64,000 bases of DNA from Mycolicibacter icosiumassiliensis (GCF_900078685.2 NZ_LT546166.1:1038858-1102857); one strand, 5' to 3'; counted from the first letter of the stretch, positions 18,127-33,333 are shown. Translations and numbers: made by a program. The notes: generated by a model from the letters alone, not told the origin.

Positions 18127-18863
18127 TGACCGCGCCTGACAGCCCTGAACTGGCCGGGATGTCAATCGGAGCGGTGCTGGATCTGCTTCGGCCCGATTTT
18201 CCCGACGTCACGGTCTCCAAGATTCGCTTCCTGGAGACCGAGGGGCTGGTCACGCCGCAACGGGCGGCCTCGGGGTACCGCCGATTCAGCGCCTACGACT
18301 GCGCACGGCTGCGTTATGTGCTGACCGCGCAACGCGACCAGTACCTGCCGTTGAAGGTGATCAAGGCGCGGCTGGACGCCGAACCGGATGGCGCGCTGCC
18401 GTCACCGGAGTCGCCGTATCCCGCGCCACGGCTGGTGTCGGCCGGCGGCGAAACCGCCCATAACGGGACGGCGCTGCCTGCGCCACCTCGACAGGTGCGG
18501 CTGAGCCGGGAGGATCTGCTGGCACGTTCGGGCGGCGACGACGCGCTGCTGACGGCATTGGTCAGATCGGGCGTGATCACCGCCGGGCCGGGTGGGCTGT
18601 TCGACGAGCACGCGGTGGTGATCGTCCAGTGCGCGCGCGGGCTGGCGGACTACGGCGTGGAGCCGCGGCACCTGCGCGCGTTCCGCTCGGCCGCCGACCG
18701 GCAATCCGACCTGATCTCCCAGATCGCGGGCCCGCTGGTCAAGGGCGGCAAGGCGGGCGCGCGCGACCGTGCCGACGACTTGGCGCGTGAGGTCGCGGCG
18801 CTGGCGATCGCTCTGCACACCGCACTGCTCAAGTCGTCGGTACACGACGTACTGCACGGCTGA
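18126..18863 (+). CDS. MerR family transcriptional regulator (Rv1828-like)
   Basis: About 245 residues. The winged-helix DNA-binding part is at the N-terminus: [40 protein letters not shown] and [15 protein letters not shown], a standard MerR layout. The C-terminal part (about 120-245) is helical and lacks the metal-binding cysteines of metal-sensing MerR proteins. Its ATG overlaps the garA stop (TAATG), implying co-expression with garA. Target genes cannot be read from the sequence. Confidence 0.92.
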   Translation: MTAPDSPELAGMSIGAVLDLLRPDFPDVTVSKIRFLETEGLVTPQRAASGYRRFSAYDCARLRYVLTAQRDQYLPLKVIKARLDAEPDGALPSPESPYPAPRLVSAGGETAHNGTALPAPPRQVRLSREDLLARSGGDDALLTALVRSGVITAGPGGLFDEHAVVIVQCARGLADYGVEPRHLRAFRSAADRQSDLISQIAGPLVKGGKAGARDRADDLAREVAALAIALHTALLKSSVHDVLHG

Positions 18864-18990
18864 GGACTAGACTTCGCCTCGGCGGCTCGTTGCGGGGCAT
18901 GCGGTTGTCCGACCGGGAGTTTCGCAGCGAGTCATACTGGGACACATAAGGACTGTGCGATACAGGCGAACGCGGAGGGGCTGACTGGAG

Positions 18991-19485
18991 ATGGGTGAAG
19001 TACGCGTGGTCGGCATCCGCGTCGAGCAGCCGCAGAACCAGCCGGTGCTGCTCCTGCGCGAGGCCGATGGTGACCGATACCTCCCGATCTGGATCGGGCA
19101 GGCCGAAGCCGCCGCCATCGCCCTGGAGCAGCAGGGCGTGGAGCCGGCCCGGCCCCTGACCCACGACTTGATCCGTGACTTGATCGGCGCGCTCGGACAT
19201 TCGCTCAAGGAAGTCCGAATCGTCGATCTGCAGGAGGGCACGTTCTACGCCGACCTGATCTTCGACCGCGACATCACGGTGTCGGCGCGTCCGTCGGACT
19301 CGGTGGCCATCGCGTTGCGGGTGGGTGTGCCGATCTACGTCGAGGAAGCAGTGCTGGCCGAAGCGGGGCTGCTGATCCCCGACGAGGGTGACGACGAGAG
19401 CGCCGGCGCGGTGCGTGAAGACGAGGTGGAGAAGTTCAAGGAATTCCTCGATAGCGTGTCGCCTGACGATTTCAAAGCAACCTGA
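18991..19485 (+). CDS. Bifunctional nuclease (BFN, DUF151) family protein
   Basis: About 164 residues. The conserved core VRVVGIRVE..QNQPVLLLREADGDR, LPIWIGQAEAAAIAL, THDLIRDLI and ARPSDSVAIALR defines the BFN/DUF151 family, whose plant members have DNase and RNase activity. The C-terminus is acidic. It corresponds to Rv1829 and lies between two MerR regulators, an order conserved in mycobacteria. Its role in bacteria is not established. Confidence 0.92.
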   Translation: MGEVRVVGIRVEQPQNQPVLLLREADGDRYLPIWIGQAEAAAIALEQQGVEPARPLTHDLIRDLIGALGHSLKEVRIVDLQEGTFYADLIFDRDITVSARPSDSVAIALRVGVPIYVEEAVLAEAGLLIPDEGDDESAGAVREDEVEKFKEFLDSVSPDDFKAT

Positions 19486-19718
19486 CCCGGCGCGGCGGAC
19501 TCAGCCTCGTCACAGATCCGTTTCATCTCTCTGCGGTCAGCGCGACACGCCCATACGAAAGCATTGCAGGCAAAACGCGGCCCCCATACTTGAACCACGG
19601 CGAGAACAACTGCACGGCAGCTCGTCGGACGGCGTATGCTCACGACCAACTCGGGCAAGAGCAAACGCGGCCACTGGCCAGTCAGTGGCAACGAGCGCGA
19701 TCGGCGAGAGGAAGCAGC

Positions 19719-20354
19719 GTGGGCGACCAACCGGGGCAGGATCAGCTGGACTTCACGGGTCAGTCCGACAAGGGCGACCGCGAAGTCCCCGCGGCCCCTA
19801 CCAGCGCCGGCCAACCCGTACAGGGCGGTTTGTTTCCGGACGACTCCGTTCCCGACGAACTCGTCGGTTACCGCGGCCCCAGCGCCTGCCAGATCGCCGG
19901 CATCACCTATCGCCAGCTCGACTACTGGGCTCGTACCTCGCTGGTGGTGCCCTCCATCCGGGGCGCGGCCGGCTCCGGCAGCCAGCGGCTGTACTCGTTC
20001 AAAGACATCCTGGTGCTCAAGATCGTGAAGCGGCTCCTCGACACCGGCATCTCGCTGCACAACATCCGGATTGCGGTCGACCACCTTCGTGAGCGCGGTG
20101 TCCAGGATCTGGCCAACATCACGCTGTTCTCCGACGGGACCACCGTGTACGAATGCACCTCGGCCGAAGAGGTCGTCGACCTGCTGCAGGGCGGCCAGGG
20201 GGTGTTCGGTATCGCGGTGTCGGGCGCGATGCGCGAGTTGACCGGCGTGATCTCCGACTTCCCCGGGGAGCGCGCCGACGGCGGCGAGTCGATCGCCGCA
20301 CCGGAAGACGAACTGGCCAGCCGCCGCAAGTTCCGCGATCGCAAAACCGGCTAG
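19719..20354 (+). CDS. MerR family transcriptional regulator (Rv1830-like)
   Basis: About 211 residues from GTG 19719, which has GAGAGGAAG just upstream; the frame stays open to 19590 but that part is not conserved-looking. After a low-complexity N-terminus, the MerR helix-turn-helix is visible as GYRGPSACQIAGITYRQLDY, RTSLVVPS and RLYSFKDILVLKIVKRLLD. The rest is helical with no metal-binding cysteines. Rv1830 has been linked to cell-division control in mycobacteria, which I recall rather than see here. Confidence 0.92.
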   Translation: MGDQPGQDQLDFTGQSDKGDREVPAAPTSAGQPVQGGLFPDDSVPDELVGYRGPSACQIAGITYRQLDYWARTSLVVPSIRGAAGSGSQRLYSFKDILVLKIVKRLLDTGISLHNIRIAVDHLRERGVQDLANITLFSDGTTVYECTSAEEVVDLLQGGQGVFGIAVSGAMRELTGVISDFPGERADGGESIAAPEDELASRRKFRDRKTG

Positions 20355-20405
20355 GTTCGCAACCTGCGACGTTTAGTGGGTCGAAATCCGTTGGAGTGCA
20401 AGCTT

Positions 20406-20760
20406 TTATCCGACAGCACGTTCGGCCATCGGCGTGAGGACTTCTCGAGCGAAGCGTCGCAGCGCCGCATCATCGCGGAAATCCGGCTCGGCGGATGGCA
20501 GTGAGATATACGTCAAGAACAACCGGGCGAACACGTCGGCCACCCAGCGCACCGGCTGACCAGGACTGCCCGGCGCGTCGCCGTGAATGTAGTTGGCAAT
20601 AACCGCTGATCCCATCGCGACCAGGCCCGGGCATCGGCGGCCGGTACCGGCGCGAACTGCGCGGCTCGGCTGAGCATCGGATGTTCGCGGGCGAACGTGA
20701 TGGTCGCGACCAAGGCCTCGGCGGCACCGTGGCTGGGTTTGGCGGGTAGTATTGGGTCCG
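20406..20760 (-). pseudogene. TetR-family regulator remnant (C-terminal part, frameshifted)
   Basis: On the minus strand one frame reads [20 protein letters not shown] (about 20710-20640). A different frame then reads RWVADVFARLFLTYISLP and RRFAREVLTPMAERAVG to a TAA at 20406-20408. Together these look like the ligand-binding half of a TetR regulator broken by a frameshift near 20620-20640. No helix-turn-helix region is found upstream; that space is taken by the glycine riboswitch on the other strand. Confidence 0.55.
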
Positions 20761-20772
20761 CATCAGCCCCGC

Positions 20773-20980
20773 GCGGGAGAGTTCCGCGGCAGCCAGCCGC
20801 GGACGCCGAAGGAGCAATACCTCTCCGTCAACCTCTCAGGCACCCGGACCGCGCCGGCATTGATGCCTCTGGAAAGCGGTGGCGCCCGTTCGGGTTACAC
20901 CCGCCCATGGGGAAAGGCGCCGCAGGAATCTGGGCGCTGAATCTCTCAGGCGCCCGGGCCGGGCAGACGACAGAGGGGGA
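20773..20980 (+). ncRNA. Tandem glycine riboswitch (gcvT element)
   Basis: Two consecutive glycine aptamers can be recognised. The first runs from GGGAGAG (20775-20781) through CGCCGAAGGAGCAA (20804-20817) to CCTCTCAGGCACC (20832-20844). The second runs from CTCTGGAAAGCGG (about 20867) through AAAGGCGCCGCAGGAATC to ATCTCTCAGGCGCC (20941-20954) and CAGAGGGG. The pair lies about 35 bases before gcvP and is expected to raise its expression when glycine is abundant. It was identified from memory of the consensus, without a covariance model search. Confidence 0.9.
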
Positions 20981-21013
20981 GGACACGAATTCGTCTAGCG
21001 CCCAGGAGTTCCC

Positions 21014-23845
<2,832 letters not shown>

Positions 23846-23917
23846 GTCGCCGGCATTCGGGAACCCCTACCTCGCCGACCTGCTGGAGGGCGTCGTCCAC
23901 TACTAGGCGAGACTGCC

Positions 23918-26014
23918 TCAGCTCAGCAGCGAGTTCAGCGCACCGGCTAGTTCGGGTGAGTTGGCTCCGCGCAGATTCTGGTACGTGCCACCAGAAAGTT
24001 GTGCCACCGACTGCCAGGTCGCTTGGTCGGAGTCCGCGCCGAAGTCGATGACGTTGACGGCGATCGGTCGCTGCGGGTCGTTGTTGGCCCGGATGAAATC
24101 CTGGAGCCCAGCACCGTCCAAGGTCCGGTCGGTGTGCGGACCCGCGGTGATGATCAGCACCGAATTGGCTTGCCCGGGCCGGTAGTTGGCCAAGGCCTGG
24201 TTGTACACCATGCGCAGCGTCGTGAACGACACCGCACCCCCCGGTGTCGAGCTCAGGTCATTGAGCTCGCTGACCAAGGTCTCCGCACGAGTCCCGCCGT
24301 TGAGCGGTTCGTCCAGCGGGCCCCCGGTGACCACGTTGCGGCCCTCGGTGCCGTCGAAGGTCCACAGGCCCACAGACGACGACGGGGACAGGGCTTTGAT
24401 TCGTTGATCGAGGGCAGCGATTACATGGGCCAGCCTGCTCTTGCCGCCTTCGTCGGTGGTCATCGACTGGTCGAGCATCACCGTGACCGCTGCGCTGCCC
24501 GGCAAGGTGGTCAGGGCGCCCGCCAGGGCGGCGCGCGTCGCAACGTCGCCGACCGAGAGGGTGTCCGACACCGCCGGGAAGCTGGCCACCTCGCTGCTGG
24601 GCGGCTTGACGCCCTCCACGCGGAATCCGGCTTTGGCCAGCTCTGCGAGCTGGTCGGGCTTGCGGGCGAAACGGGCGAATTCGCTGGCGGCACTGACCTG
24701 TTCCTGCGACAACCAGGATCCGGCGAGCAACACGGTGGGGTAGTCGGCGACCGGCACCGGCCCCGGCGGTCGCCACGATCCCAGTTCCGTTGCCGGATCC
24801 GACAGCGACTGGCCACGGGTGAACAGTTGCTGCTCGGTGGTCACCACCGCGTGCACCGGTGCAGCCGCCAGATCGCCTTGGCGCAGCAGCACATTCATAG
24901 CCTCAGCGAGCGAAGCATCGGCAAGCTTGGGTTCTCCGCCCGCAAGCCGATGCACCCCACCAACCCCATCGATGATGGGAGCGCCCTTGGGAGTGACGCC
25001 GGCAGCCACTGCCTCGCCAGCCAGGAAAGCGGCATCGCCGTTGCCGCCGATCGGCAGTGCCAGCCGCAGCGGCCCCCAGCCGGCCAGCCCGAGATGACCC
25101 AGCCCGTCGGGGTCGGCCTGCAGGTCCGGCAAACTTGCCCAGCTCTGCTTCTGCAGCGCGCTTTTGAGCTCGGGACGGATCGCCAACAACACCGGCGAGG
25201 TGACCAAGGAACGACTGTCGCTGACCGTCTCCGCCCCCGCCGAGGCCTGCAGTCGGGCGGTGGAGACCGAACTGCCCGGAATCCACAGCGCCGGGCGTTG
25301 CCCGAGTTGCGCGGGCCAGTCGCCGATGAAACCGCTGACGACGGCATCGGAATCGACCGGCTTGACCTGCACCGACACACAGCGATCGCCGATCGGCTTA
25401 GCGGTCTTGTTGAACCGGTCGGCGAAACCCTGCACGTGGTCGGCGATCGACGGGTCCGCCACGACGGCAACCGTCAGATCACCTGCCGCGCAGTTGCCCG
25501 CGGCCACGGCCGAACGATGCGACAACGAGTTGCCGAAGAAGCGCCACAGGATCACCGCGCCCACGACGACGATCACTGTGACCAGTGCGGCGATCACGCC
25601 GACGCTGACACCGCGCGGCCCCGAGTCGTTGCGATGCCGGCGCCACCGCTCGAGATCGCGGTGGCCGCCGCGCGGCTCGTCTGGATCGGGCGCCGTGCCC
25701 GGGGAAGACTCGCCGGTGAAGCCGCCTATGGCACCGAAAGGCCCGGTGCGGTAGCGCGATTCCTCATCGGGCTCACTGCCGCGACGCATGTATTGCGCTG
25801 GGTCGGCGTCGTCGAATCCGGCGTCGTCATATCCCGTGTCGTCGTATCTCGACTCGTCGTAGAACGCGTCGTGATAGTCGTCGACGTAGTCGTCATCGTC
25901 CGGGTCGCCGAAGCTGAACAGACCGGGGCTGCCGGAAAAGTGGTCGTCGGGCTCGTCACCGCTCAGCGGCTCGTTCTCGGAATCGTCCGGGCCGGGGAAA
26001 CTGTGCCTACCCAC
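23918..26014 (-). CDS. Membrane-anchored protein with extracellular substrate-binding-like and VWA domains
   Basis: About 698 residues. The first 140 are strongly acidic (GDPDDDDYVDDYHD) and cytoplasmic. One membrane segment follows near 150-175 (GVIAALVTVIVVVGAVILW), then a periplasmic-binding-like region (about 190-460). The C-terminal von Willebrand A domain (about 500-698) has the MIDAS-like VMLDQSMTTDEGG, though the canonical DxSxS is reduced to DQSM. It resembles Rv1836c. Function unknown; protein-protein or ligand sensing at the cell surface is a guess. GTG start at 26014. It is convergent with gcvP. Confidence 0.85.
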   Translation of the reverse strand: MGRHSFPGPDDSENEPLSGDEPDDHFSGSPGLFSFGDPDDDDYVDDYHDAFYDESRYDDTGYDDAGFDDADPAQYMRRGSEPDEESRYRTGPFGAIGGFTGESSPGTAPDPDEPRGGHRDLERWRRHRNDSGPRGVSVGVIAALVTVIVVVGAVILWRFFGNSLSHRSAVAAGNCAAGDLTVAVVADPSIADHVQGFADRFNKTAKPIGDRCVSVQVKPVDSDAVVSGFIGDWPAQLGQRPALWIPGSSVSTARLQASAGAETVSDSRSLVTSPVLLAIRPELKSALQKQSWASLPDLQADPDGLGHLGLAGWGPLRLALPIGGNGDAAFLAGEAVAAGVTPKGAPIIDGVGGVHRLAGGEPKLADASLAEAMNVLLRQGDLAAAPVHAVVTTEQQLFTRGQSLSDPATELGSWRPPGPVPVADYPTVLLAGSWLSQEQVSAASEFARFARKPDQLAELAKAGFRVEGVKPPSSEVASFPAVSDTLSVGDVATRAALAGALTTLPGSAAVTVMLDQSMTTDEGGKSRLAHVIAALDQRIKALSPSSSVGLWTFDGTEGRNVVTGGPLDEPLNGGTRAETLVSELNDLSSTPGGAVSFTTLRMVYNQALANYRPGQANSVLIITAGPHTDRTLDGAGLQDFIRANNDPQRPIAVNVIDFGADSDQATWQSVAQLSGGTYQNLRGANSPELAGALNSLLS

Positions 26015-26081
26015 GGTGGGTGCGTCCTTTCCGCCTGGTCAGTTGTCCGGCCACGGTGATGTCCATCGGATCTGCGTTGGG

Positions 26082-28283
26082 TCAGATACCGGCCTGGGCT
26101 TTGAACTCCCGCCGCCGCCGGTGCAGGATCGGCTCGGTGTAGCCGTTGGGCTGGGTGGTCCCGGACAGGATCAGCTCGCGCGCGGCCGCGAACGCGATGC
26201 TCGATTCGAAGTCGGGGGCCATCGGCAGGTAACTCGCGTCACCGGCGTTCTGGCGGTCCACCGCCGGAGCCATCCGCTCCAGGCTGGACTGCACGTCGTC
26301 GGCGGTGATCACCCCGTGCCGCAACCAGTTCGCTAGCAGCTGCGACGAAATCCGAAGCGTGGCACGGTCTTCCATCAGTGCCACGTCGTGGATGTCAGGA
26401 ACTTTCGAGCAGCCCACACCCTGGTCGATCCACCGCACCACATAGCCCAGGATCGACTGGCAGTTGTTGTCGACCTCTTCGCGGATCTCATCGGGCGCCC
26501 AGGCCAGGCCTTCCGACAGCGGGATGGTCAACAGCTGATCGATTGTGGCGCGCCGCTTTCCGGCCAGCTCCTTCTGCACCTCGAACACGTCCACCTGGTG
26601 GTAGTGCATCGCATGCAGGGTGGCGGCGGTCGGGGAGGGCACCCACGCGGTGCTCGCACCCGAGCGCGGGTGGCCGATCTTCTGGGTGACCATGTCGGCC
26701 ATCAGGTCGGTCATCGCCCACATGCCCTTGCCGATCTGGGCGTGACCGGGCAAGCCGGTGGCCAAGCCCGCGTCGACGTTGTTGTCCTCGTAGGCCAGAA
26801 TCCACGGCTGGGATTTCATGCTGGCCTTGCGCACCATGGGTCCGGCTTCCATCGAGGTGTGGATCTCGTCGCCGGTGCGGTCCAGGAAGCCGGTGTTGAT
26901 GAACACCACCCGGTCGGCCGCGGCCTTGATGCACGCCCGCAGGTTGACCGTGGTGCGCCGCTCCTCGTCCATGATGCCGACCTTGAGGGTGGCCTGCGGC
27001 AGACCCAGGACGTCTTCGACCCGGCTGAACAATTCGGCGGTGAAGGCGACCTCATCCGGGCCGTGCATCTTGGGCTTGACGATGTAGATCGACCCGGTGC
27101 GACTGTTGACCTGCGGCCCGTTGTCGTCGGAGGCGGTCAGGCCGTGCATGCCGATCAGCCCGGTGAACAGCGCGTCCTGAATGCCCTCGGGCACTTCGGC
27201 GCCGGAGCTGAACACGATCGCGTCGTTGGTCATCAGGTGACCCACGTTGCGAACGAACATCAGGCTGCGGCCCGGCAGGGTCAGGGTGCCCCCACCCGGC
27301 GTGGTGAACTCACGGTCGTTGGCCAGGGTGCGGGTGAACGTCTTGCCGCCCTTGCTGACCTGCTCGGACAGATCGCCGCGGTTCAGACCCAGCCAGTTGC
27401 GGTAGCCCAGGACCTTGTCGTCGGCGTCGACTGCGGCCACCGAGTCCTCGAAATCCATGATCGTGGTGACCGCGGACTCGAGCACCACGTCCTTGATACC
27501 GGCGGCGTCGGTGGACCCGATCGGCGAGTTCGGGTCGATCAGGATCTCGACGTGCAGGCCGTGGTGGGACAGCAGCACCGATGACGGGGACTCGAGGCCG
27601 CCGGTGTAGCCGACGAACTGATCGGGATCGGCCAGGCCGACCGCGAAGCCGTCGCCGAGGGTTGCCAGCAGCTGGCCGTCATCGATCTTCAGGCCGGTGA
27701 TATCGGCCCACCCGCCGGACGCCAGCGGGGTCGCGTCATCGAGGAACTTGCGGGCGTAGGCGATCACCTTGTCGCCGCGCACTGCGTTGTATCCGGCGGT
27801 GTAGCCGGTCGGCACCTTTTCGGCGCCGTCGTCCTCGCTGATCACGTCGGTTCCGTAGAGGGCGTCGTAGAGCGAGCCCCAGCGGGCGTTGGCGGCGTTG
27901 AGCGCGAACCGGGCGTTGAGCACCGGGACGACCAGCTGCGGGCCGGCCTGCACCGCGATCTCGTCGTCCACACCGGCCGTGGTGACCGTGAAGTCCTCAG
28001 GTTCGGGCAGCAGGTAGCCGATCTCGGTGAGGAAGGCCCGGTACGCCTCGGTGTCCAGCGGCTCGATGACCCGATGCCGGTGCCACTTGTCGATCTGCGC
28101 CTGCAGCTCATCGCGGCGCGCCAGCAGCTCCTGGTTCTTGGGCGTCAGATCGGTGACGACTTTGTCCACGCCGGCCCAGAAGCTGTCGGGGTCGACACCG
28201 GTGCCCGGCAGGGCCTCGTCGGTGATGAAGTCATACAGCACGCGTGCGACCTGCAAGTCGCCCACCGACACCCGGTCCGTCAT
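26082..28283 (-). CDS. glcB: Malate synthase G
   Basis: About 733 residues, the size of the G isoform. It condenses glyoxylate with acetyl-CoA to malate in the glyoxylate shunt. Recognisable segments include [33 protein letters not shown] and [18 protein letters not shown] (catalytic and Mg2+-binding region), and [13 protein letters not shown] near the C-terminus. The ATG at 28283 ([11 protein letters not shown]) follows AGGGAGGAA, so the five extra codons upstream are not needed. It also serves as a secreted laminin-binding antigen in M. tuberculosis. Confidence 0.97.
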   Translation of the reverse strand: MTDRVSVGDLQVARVLYDFITDEALPGTGVDPDSFWAGVDKVVTDLTPKNQELLARRDELQAQIDKWHRHRVIEPLDTEAYRAFLTEIGYLLPEPEDFTVTTAGVDDEIAVQAGPQLVVPVLNARFALNAANARWGSLYDALYGTDVISEDDGAEKVPTGYTAGYNAVRGDKVIAYARKFLDDATPLASGGWADITGLKIDDGQLLATLGDGFAVGLADPDQFVGYTGGLESPSSVLLSHHGLHVEILIDPNSPIGSTDAAGIKDVVLESAVTTIMDFEDSVAAVDADDKVLGYRNWLGLNRGDLSEQVSKGGKTFTRTLANDREFTTPGGGTLTLPGRSLMFVRNVGHLMTNDAIVFSSGAEVPEGIQDALFTGLIGMHGLTASDDNGPQVNSRTGSIYIVKPKMHGPDEVAFTAELFSRVEDVLGLPQATLKVGIMDEERRTTVNLRACIKAAADRVVFINTGFLDRTGDEIHTSMEAGPMVRKASMKSQPWILAYEDNNVDAGLATGLPGHAQIGKGMWAMTDLMADMVTQKIGHPRSGASTAWVPSPTAATLHAMHYHQVDVFEVQKELAGKRRATIDQLLTIPLSEGLAWAPDEIREEVDNNCQSILGYVVRWIDQGVGCSKVPDIHDVALMEDRATLRISSQLLANWLRHGVITADDVQSSLERMAPAVDRQNAGDASYLPMAPDFESSIAFAAARELILSGTTQPNGYTEPILHRRRREFKAQAGI

Positions 28284-28332
28284 GATTTCCTCCCTCATAG
28301 CCGATCTACCACCTTACCGGCAGGTAGCGAGG

Positions 28333-29214
28333 CTATTCGCATCCGCCGAATTCTGTCAGCAGGTCGCATCGGTCCAGCAGCGCGGCCCGTAGCGGTGCGG
28401 CGCGCTGTGCGATCTCGCTTTGGCAGCGGACGTATTCGGCACGGCCGGTCGCGTTTTCGATGGTGATCGGTACATAACCGTAGTCACTCAGGTCATAGGG
28501 GCTGGCGCGCATATCGATCTCGCGCGCCGCGGCAGCCAGCTCCAGGCAATCCAGCAGTAGTTCGGAGTCGATCAGCGGCCCCAGCTTGTAGCACCACTTG
28601 TAGAGGTCCATGTTGGCGTGCAGGCAGCCCGGCTGCTCCCAAGCGGTTTGGGTGGCCCGGCTCGGCGCCCCTGAGTTGCGGGGCGCCGCTGCAGGGGTGA
28701 AGAACCGGAACGCGTCGAAGTGGGTGCAGCGCAGTGGAATCGACTCGACCACCGCGTCGGTCTCGGCCGCGCTGAGTCGCAGCGGAACGTGACCGTGCCG
28801 CACGGTGTCGCCGCGGTACACCATCGCCCACTCGTGCATGCCGAAGCAGTTCAGCTGGGCCGCCCGCCCGCCGGTGGCACGCAACAGCCGTGCGATGAAC
28901 GTCACGGTGTCGACTCGCTCACGCAGGTATTCCTCGGCCACGCCGACCTGGTCGCCGTGCACCGCGTAGCCGCGCCGGCTGCTGTAGTCGCGCAACGCCG
29001 CCTGCCCGGCGAGTGCCACACCGAAGCCGGGATTCCAGCTGCGCAACTGTGCCGGCCGCAGGCTGTAATAACTGAACAGGAATTTGGGCACCGGGTCGCC
29101 GGCAGCGATCAGGCGCAGGCGCGGGGCCAAGAAATCCTCAACGCGCTGCCGGTACGCCTGCGCCCGGGCCGGCCACACCGTGCCCCCCAGAACCCGTTCG
29201 GCCAGGTTAAACAC
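28333..29214 (-). CDS. Conserved actinobacterial protein, possible 3-methyladenine glycosylase-annotated family
   Basis: About 293 residues, soluble, with no signal peptide. Visible conserved stretches include FSYYSLRPAQLRSWNPGFG, NCFGMHEWAMVYRG, PLRCTHFDAFRFFTP and CLHANMDLYKWCYKLGP. Similar proteins in actinobacterial genomes are often labelled 3-methyladenine DNA glycosylase, but I see no helix-hairpin-helix glycosylase motif and treat that label with caution. The GTG start overlaps the end of the upstream CNNM gene by 8 bases, so it is the last gene of that operon. Confidence 0.75.
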   Translation of the reverse strand: MFNLAERVLGGTVWPARAQAYRQRVEDFLAPRLRLIAAGDPVPKFLFSYYSLRPAQLRSWNPGFGVALAGQAALRDYSSRRGYAVHGDQVGVAEEYLRERVDTVTFIARLLRATGGRAAQLNCFGMHEWAMVYRGDTVRHGHVPLRLSAAETDAVVESIPLRCTHFDAFRFFTPAAAPRNSGAPSRATQTAWEQPGCLHANMDLYKWCYKLGPLIDSELLLDCLELAAAAREIDMRASPYDLSDYGYVPITIENATGRAEYVRCQSEIAQRAAPLRAALLDRCDLLTEFGGCE

Positions 29215-30277
29215 GGTGCGTCCCGTCGCGGACGGTGCCGACCACGTCCTGAACCAGATCTTCGAGGGTCACCATCGCCACCGTCGTACCGTCTTCGGCG
29301 ACTGCCAGCGCCAGATGGCTGTTATGGCGGCGCATCCGTGATAAGGCGTCGGCCAACGGCAGGGAAGCGGGGATGCGCGGCAGCGGTCGGATCGCGGCGA
29401 TGTCGACAATGGCGTCCACCGCGGTCCCTGGTCCGGCCGAGGCTTCGCCGTGCAACAGCACATCTTTGATGTGCAGATAGCCGACGAACTCGCCCTGGTC
29501 GACGACCGGGAATCGGGAGTAACCGGTCTGGGAAAAGGCCTTTTCGATAGCCGCGACGGTCGGACCGTGCCCGGTAGCTGCCACCGGCACGGCGCGGATA
29601 TCGCCGATCGGCAGCGCGACATCGGCGACCACCCGGGTGCGGATCTGCAGGGCACGGGTCAATCGGGTGTATTCCTCGAGGTCGAGCAGACCTGCCGAGA
29701 CCGACTCGGCGATCATCTCGCTCAACTCGACGGTGGACACCGTGATCTCCAATTCGTCCTTGGGCTCCACCCGCAGGGCCCGCATGATGACGTGCGCGCA
29801 CCAGTTGTAGAACACGATGAACGGCCGCGCGGCGGCCATGTAGAGCAGGTAGGGCGGGATTAGCAGCATCGCCGCGGTCTCCGGGCCGGCCAGGGTGATG
29901 TTCTTCGGGACCATCTCGCCGAACAGCACATGCAAGGTGACCACGACCGCCAGGGCGACGACGAACGACACCGTGTGCAGCAGCGGATCCGGGATGCCCG
30001 CCAGGGCGAACGGGTGTTCGAGCAGATCGGCCACGGCCGGTTCACCGATACGCCCGAGCAGGATCGAACACACCGTGACGCCCAGCTGGAAGCCGGCCAG
30101 CATCAGGGGGAGCTGTTCACCCGCGCGGATGACGGTGACCGCGCTGCGCCTGCCCTGTTCGGCCAGCGCCTCCAGCCGGTCCCGGCGCGCCGAGATCAGC
30201 GAGAACTCCGCGCCGACGAAGAACCCGTTCCCGATGATCAGTGCGACGGTGAGCGCCACGTTCAACAGGTCACCCAT
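29207..30277 (-). CDS. CNNM/CorC-type membrane protein (DUF21 + CBS pair)
   Basis: About 356 residues. An N-terminal DUF21 membrane domain (about 1-185: [55 protein letters not shown]) is followed by a CBS pair (about 210-345: [39 protein letters not shown]). The family includes Mg2+/cation exporters. It lacks the C-terminal CorC_HlyC domain present in the next gene upstream. The start ATGGGTGA overlaps the stop of its paralogue by 8 bases, so they are probably made together and may form heteromers. Confidence 0.92.
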   Translation of the reverse strand: MGDLLNVALTVALIIGNGFFVGAEFSLISARRDRLEALAEQGRRSAVTVIRAGEQLPLMLAGFQLGVTVCSILLGRIGEPAVADLLEHPFALAGIPDPLLHTVSFVVALAVVVTLHVLFGEMVPKNITLAGPETAAMLLIPPYLLYMAAARPFIVFYNWCAHVIMRALRVEPKDELEITVSTVELSEMIAESVSAGLLDLEEYTRLTRALQIRTRVVADVALPIGDIRAVPVAATGHGPTVAAIEKAFSQTGYSRFPVVDQGEFVGYLHIKDVLLHGEASAGPGTAVDAIVDIAAIRPLPRIPASLPLADALSRMRRHNSHLALAVAEDGTTVAMVTLEDLVQDVVGTVRDGTHRV

Positions 30278-31616
30278 TGACTGTCCCCACCTGGGTGAGC
30301 TCCAGCAGGTCGATACGCCGGCCGTCCATCCGGACCACCCGGGCCAACCAACGTGGCGGGCGCGCGGAGAGCTCGTCGGGATCGAATGCGGTCAGCTCGA
30401 CGGTCTCGTCGGCCTCCGGAATGTGGCCGAGTTCCTGCAGTACCAGTCCGCCGATGGTCTCGTAGGAGCCCTCCGGTGCGCGGTAGCCGGTGGCGGCGGC
30501 CACCTCGTCGATGCGCAGCAGGCCCGATACCTGCCAACCACCGCCGGAGGCGACGACGTCGGGGGTGGCGTCGTCGTGTTCGTCGCGGACATCACCCACG
30601 ATCTCCTCGATAAGGTCCTCGACGGTGACCATGCCGGCGGTGCCGCCGTACTCGTCGACGACCATGGCCACCTGCTGACCGTTGGCCCGGATCTGTTCCA
30701 TCACCGCATCGCCGTCGAGGGTCGAGGGCACCACCGCGACCGGTTGGGCCACCGTCGTGACCCGGGTGGACGCCCGGTCGGCGACGGCCACCGCGAACAC
30801 CTGTTTGACGTGCACGATGCCGACGGTGGCGTCCAGGTCGCCGTCGACCACCGGAAACTTGGAGAAACCGGTGTCGATGGCGGCCGCGGCCAGATCGGCG
30901 ACGGTGTCGCCGGCCTGCAGGCTCACGATCTTGGATCGTGGTGTCATCAGCTCGGCGGCGGTCAGGGCGCCAAATCGCAGGGAGCCCTCCACCAACGCGG
31001 CGGTCGTGGGGTCGAGGGCACCGCTGCGGGCGGAATTGCGCACCAGTGACGCCAGCTCGCGCGCCGAGCGGGCCGAGGCCAGCCGATCGGCGGGCTCGAT
31101 GCCGAACCGCCGCAGGATCCGGTTCGCCGTGCCGTTGGTCACCTTGATCGCGATCGCGAACAGCCGGGAGAACAGCAGCTGCGGGCCGGCCACGGCGCGC
31201 GCGATCGGCAGCGGGCGCGCCACGGCCAGGTTCTTGGGCACCAACTCGCCAAAGACCATGGACAACGACGTGGCGATCACCAGCGCGAGGAACAGCGCAA
31301 CACCGCCGCTCGTCCGCTCGGACAGGCCCACCGCCGCCAGCGGGATGCGCAGCCAGCGGGCCAGCACCGGTTCGGCCAGATACCCCGTGGCCAGCGTGGT
31401 GATCGAGATGCCCAGCTGGGCGCCGGACAGCTGAAAGGACAACGTGCGATGGGCGTCTTGGATGTAGGCGTCGCGACGGCCACCGCGGTGGGCGTTGGCC
31501 TCCACGACACTGCGTTCCAGGGTGGTCAGGGAGAACTCGGCGGCCACGAACACCGCGGTGCCCAGGGTCAGGATCGCGAACGCCAGCAGGCTGGCCAGGG
31601 TGACGGCGATGGTCAT
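30270..31616 (-). CDS. CNNM/CorC-type membrane protein (DUF21 + CBS pair + CorC_HlyC domain)
   Basis: About 448 residues from ATG 31616 ([11 protein letters not shown]); the upstream open frame overlaps guaB1 and is not used. Order: DUF21 membrane domain (about 1-190, [33 protein letters not shown]), CBS pair (about 210-335, [52 protein letters not shown]) and CorC_HlyC domain (about 355-440). It matches Rv1842c. Members export or regulate divalent cations such as Mg2+. Confidence 0.92.
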   Translation of the reverse strand: MTIAVTLASLLAFAILTLGTAVFVAAEFSLTTLERSVVEANAHRGGRRDAYIQDAHRTLSFQLSGAQLGISITTLATGYLAEPVLARWLRIPLAAVGLSERTSGGVALFLALVIATSLSMVFGELVPKNLAVARPLPIARAVAGPQLLFSRLFAIAIKVTNGTANRILRRFGIEPADRLASARSARELASLVRNSARSGALDPTTAALVEGSLRFGALTAAELMTPRSKIVSLQAGDTVADLAAAAIDTGFSKFPVVDGDLDATVGIVHVKQVFAVAVADRASTRVTTVAQPVAVVPSTLDGDAVMEQIRANGQQVAMVVDEYGGTAGMVTVEDLIEEIVGDVRDEHDDATPDVVASGGGWQVSGLLRIDEVAAATGYRAPEGSYETIGGLVLQELGHIPEADETVELTAFDPDELSARPPRWLARVVRMDGRRIDLLELTQVGTVNG

Positions 31617-31638
31617 GATGAAGTCGCCACCATCGGTC

Positions 31639-33093
<1,455 letters not shown>

Positions 33094-33333
33094 CTATCGG
33101 GTTCCGAAGAGCCCATCTATTCGCCTCCACACGTCGTGAGCCGGGGCCCGGCACCCGCCGGGCGACACCGTTTCGGCCCGGTCAGTCACGGTACCGCCCA
33201 CGCGACGGCGGATACCACCTGACGGAGCTTCCGGCGTGTACCGAAAGAAAAATTGATCATCCTCACAGCAGGGTCCGACGCGACAGGCTCGGCACTGGCC
33301 GATCTGCTGCGCTGATCTGAGACGCAGCGCACA

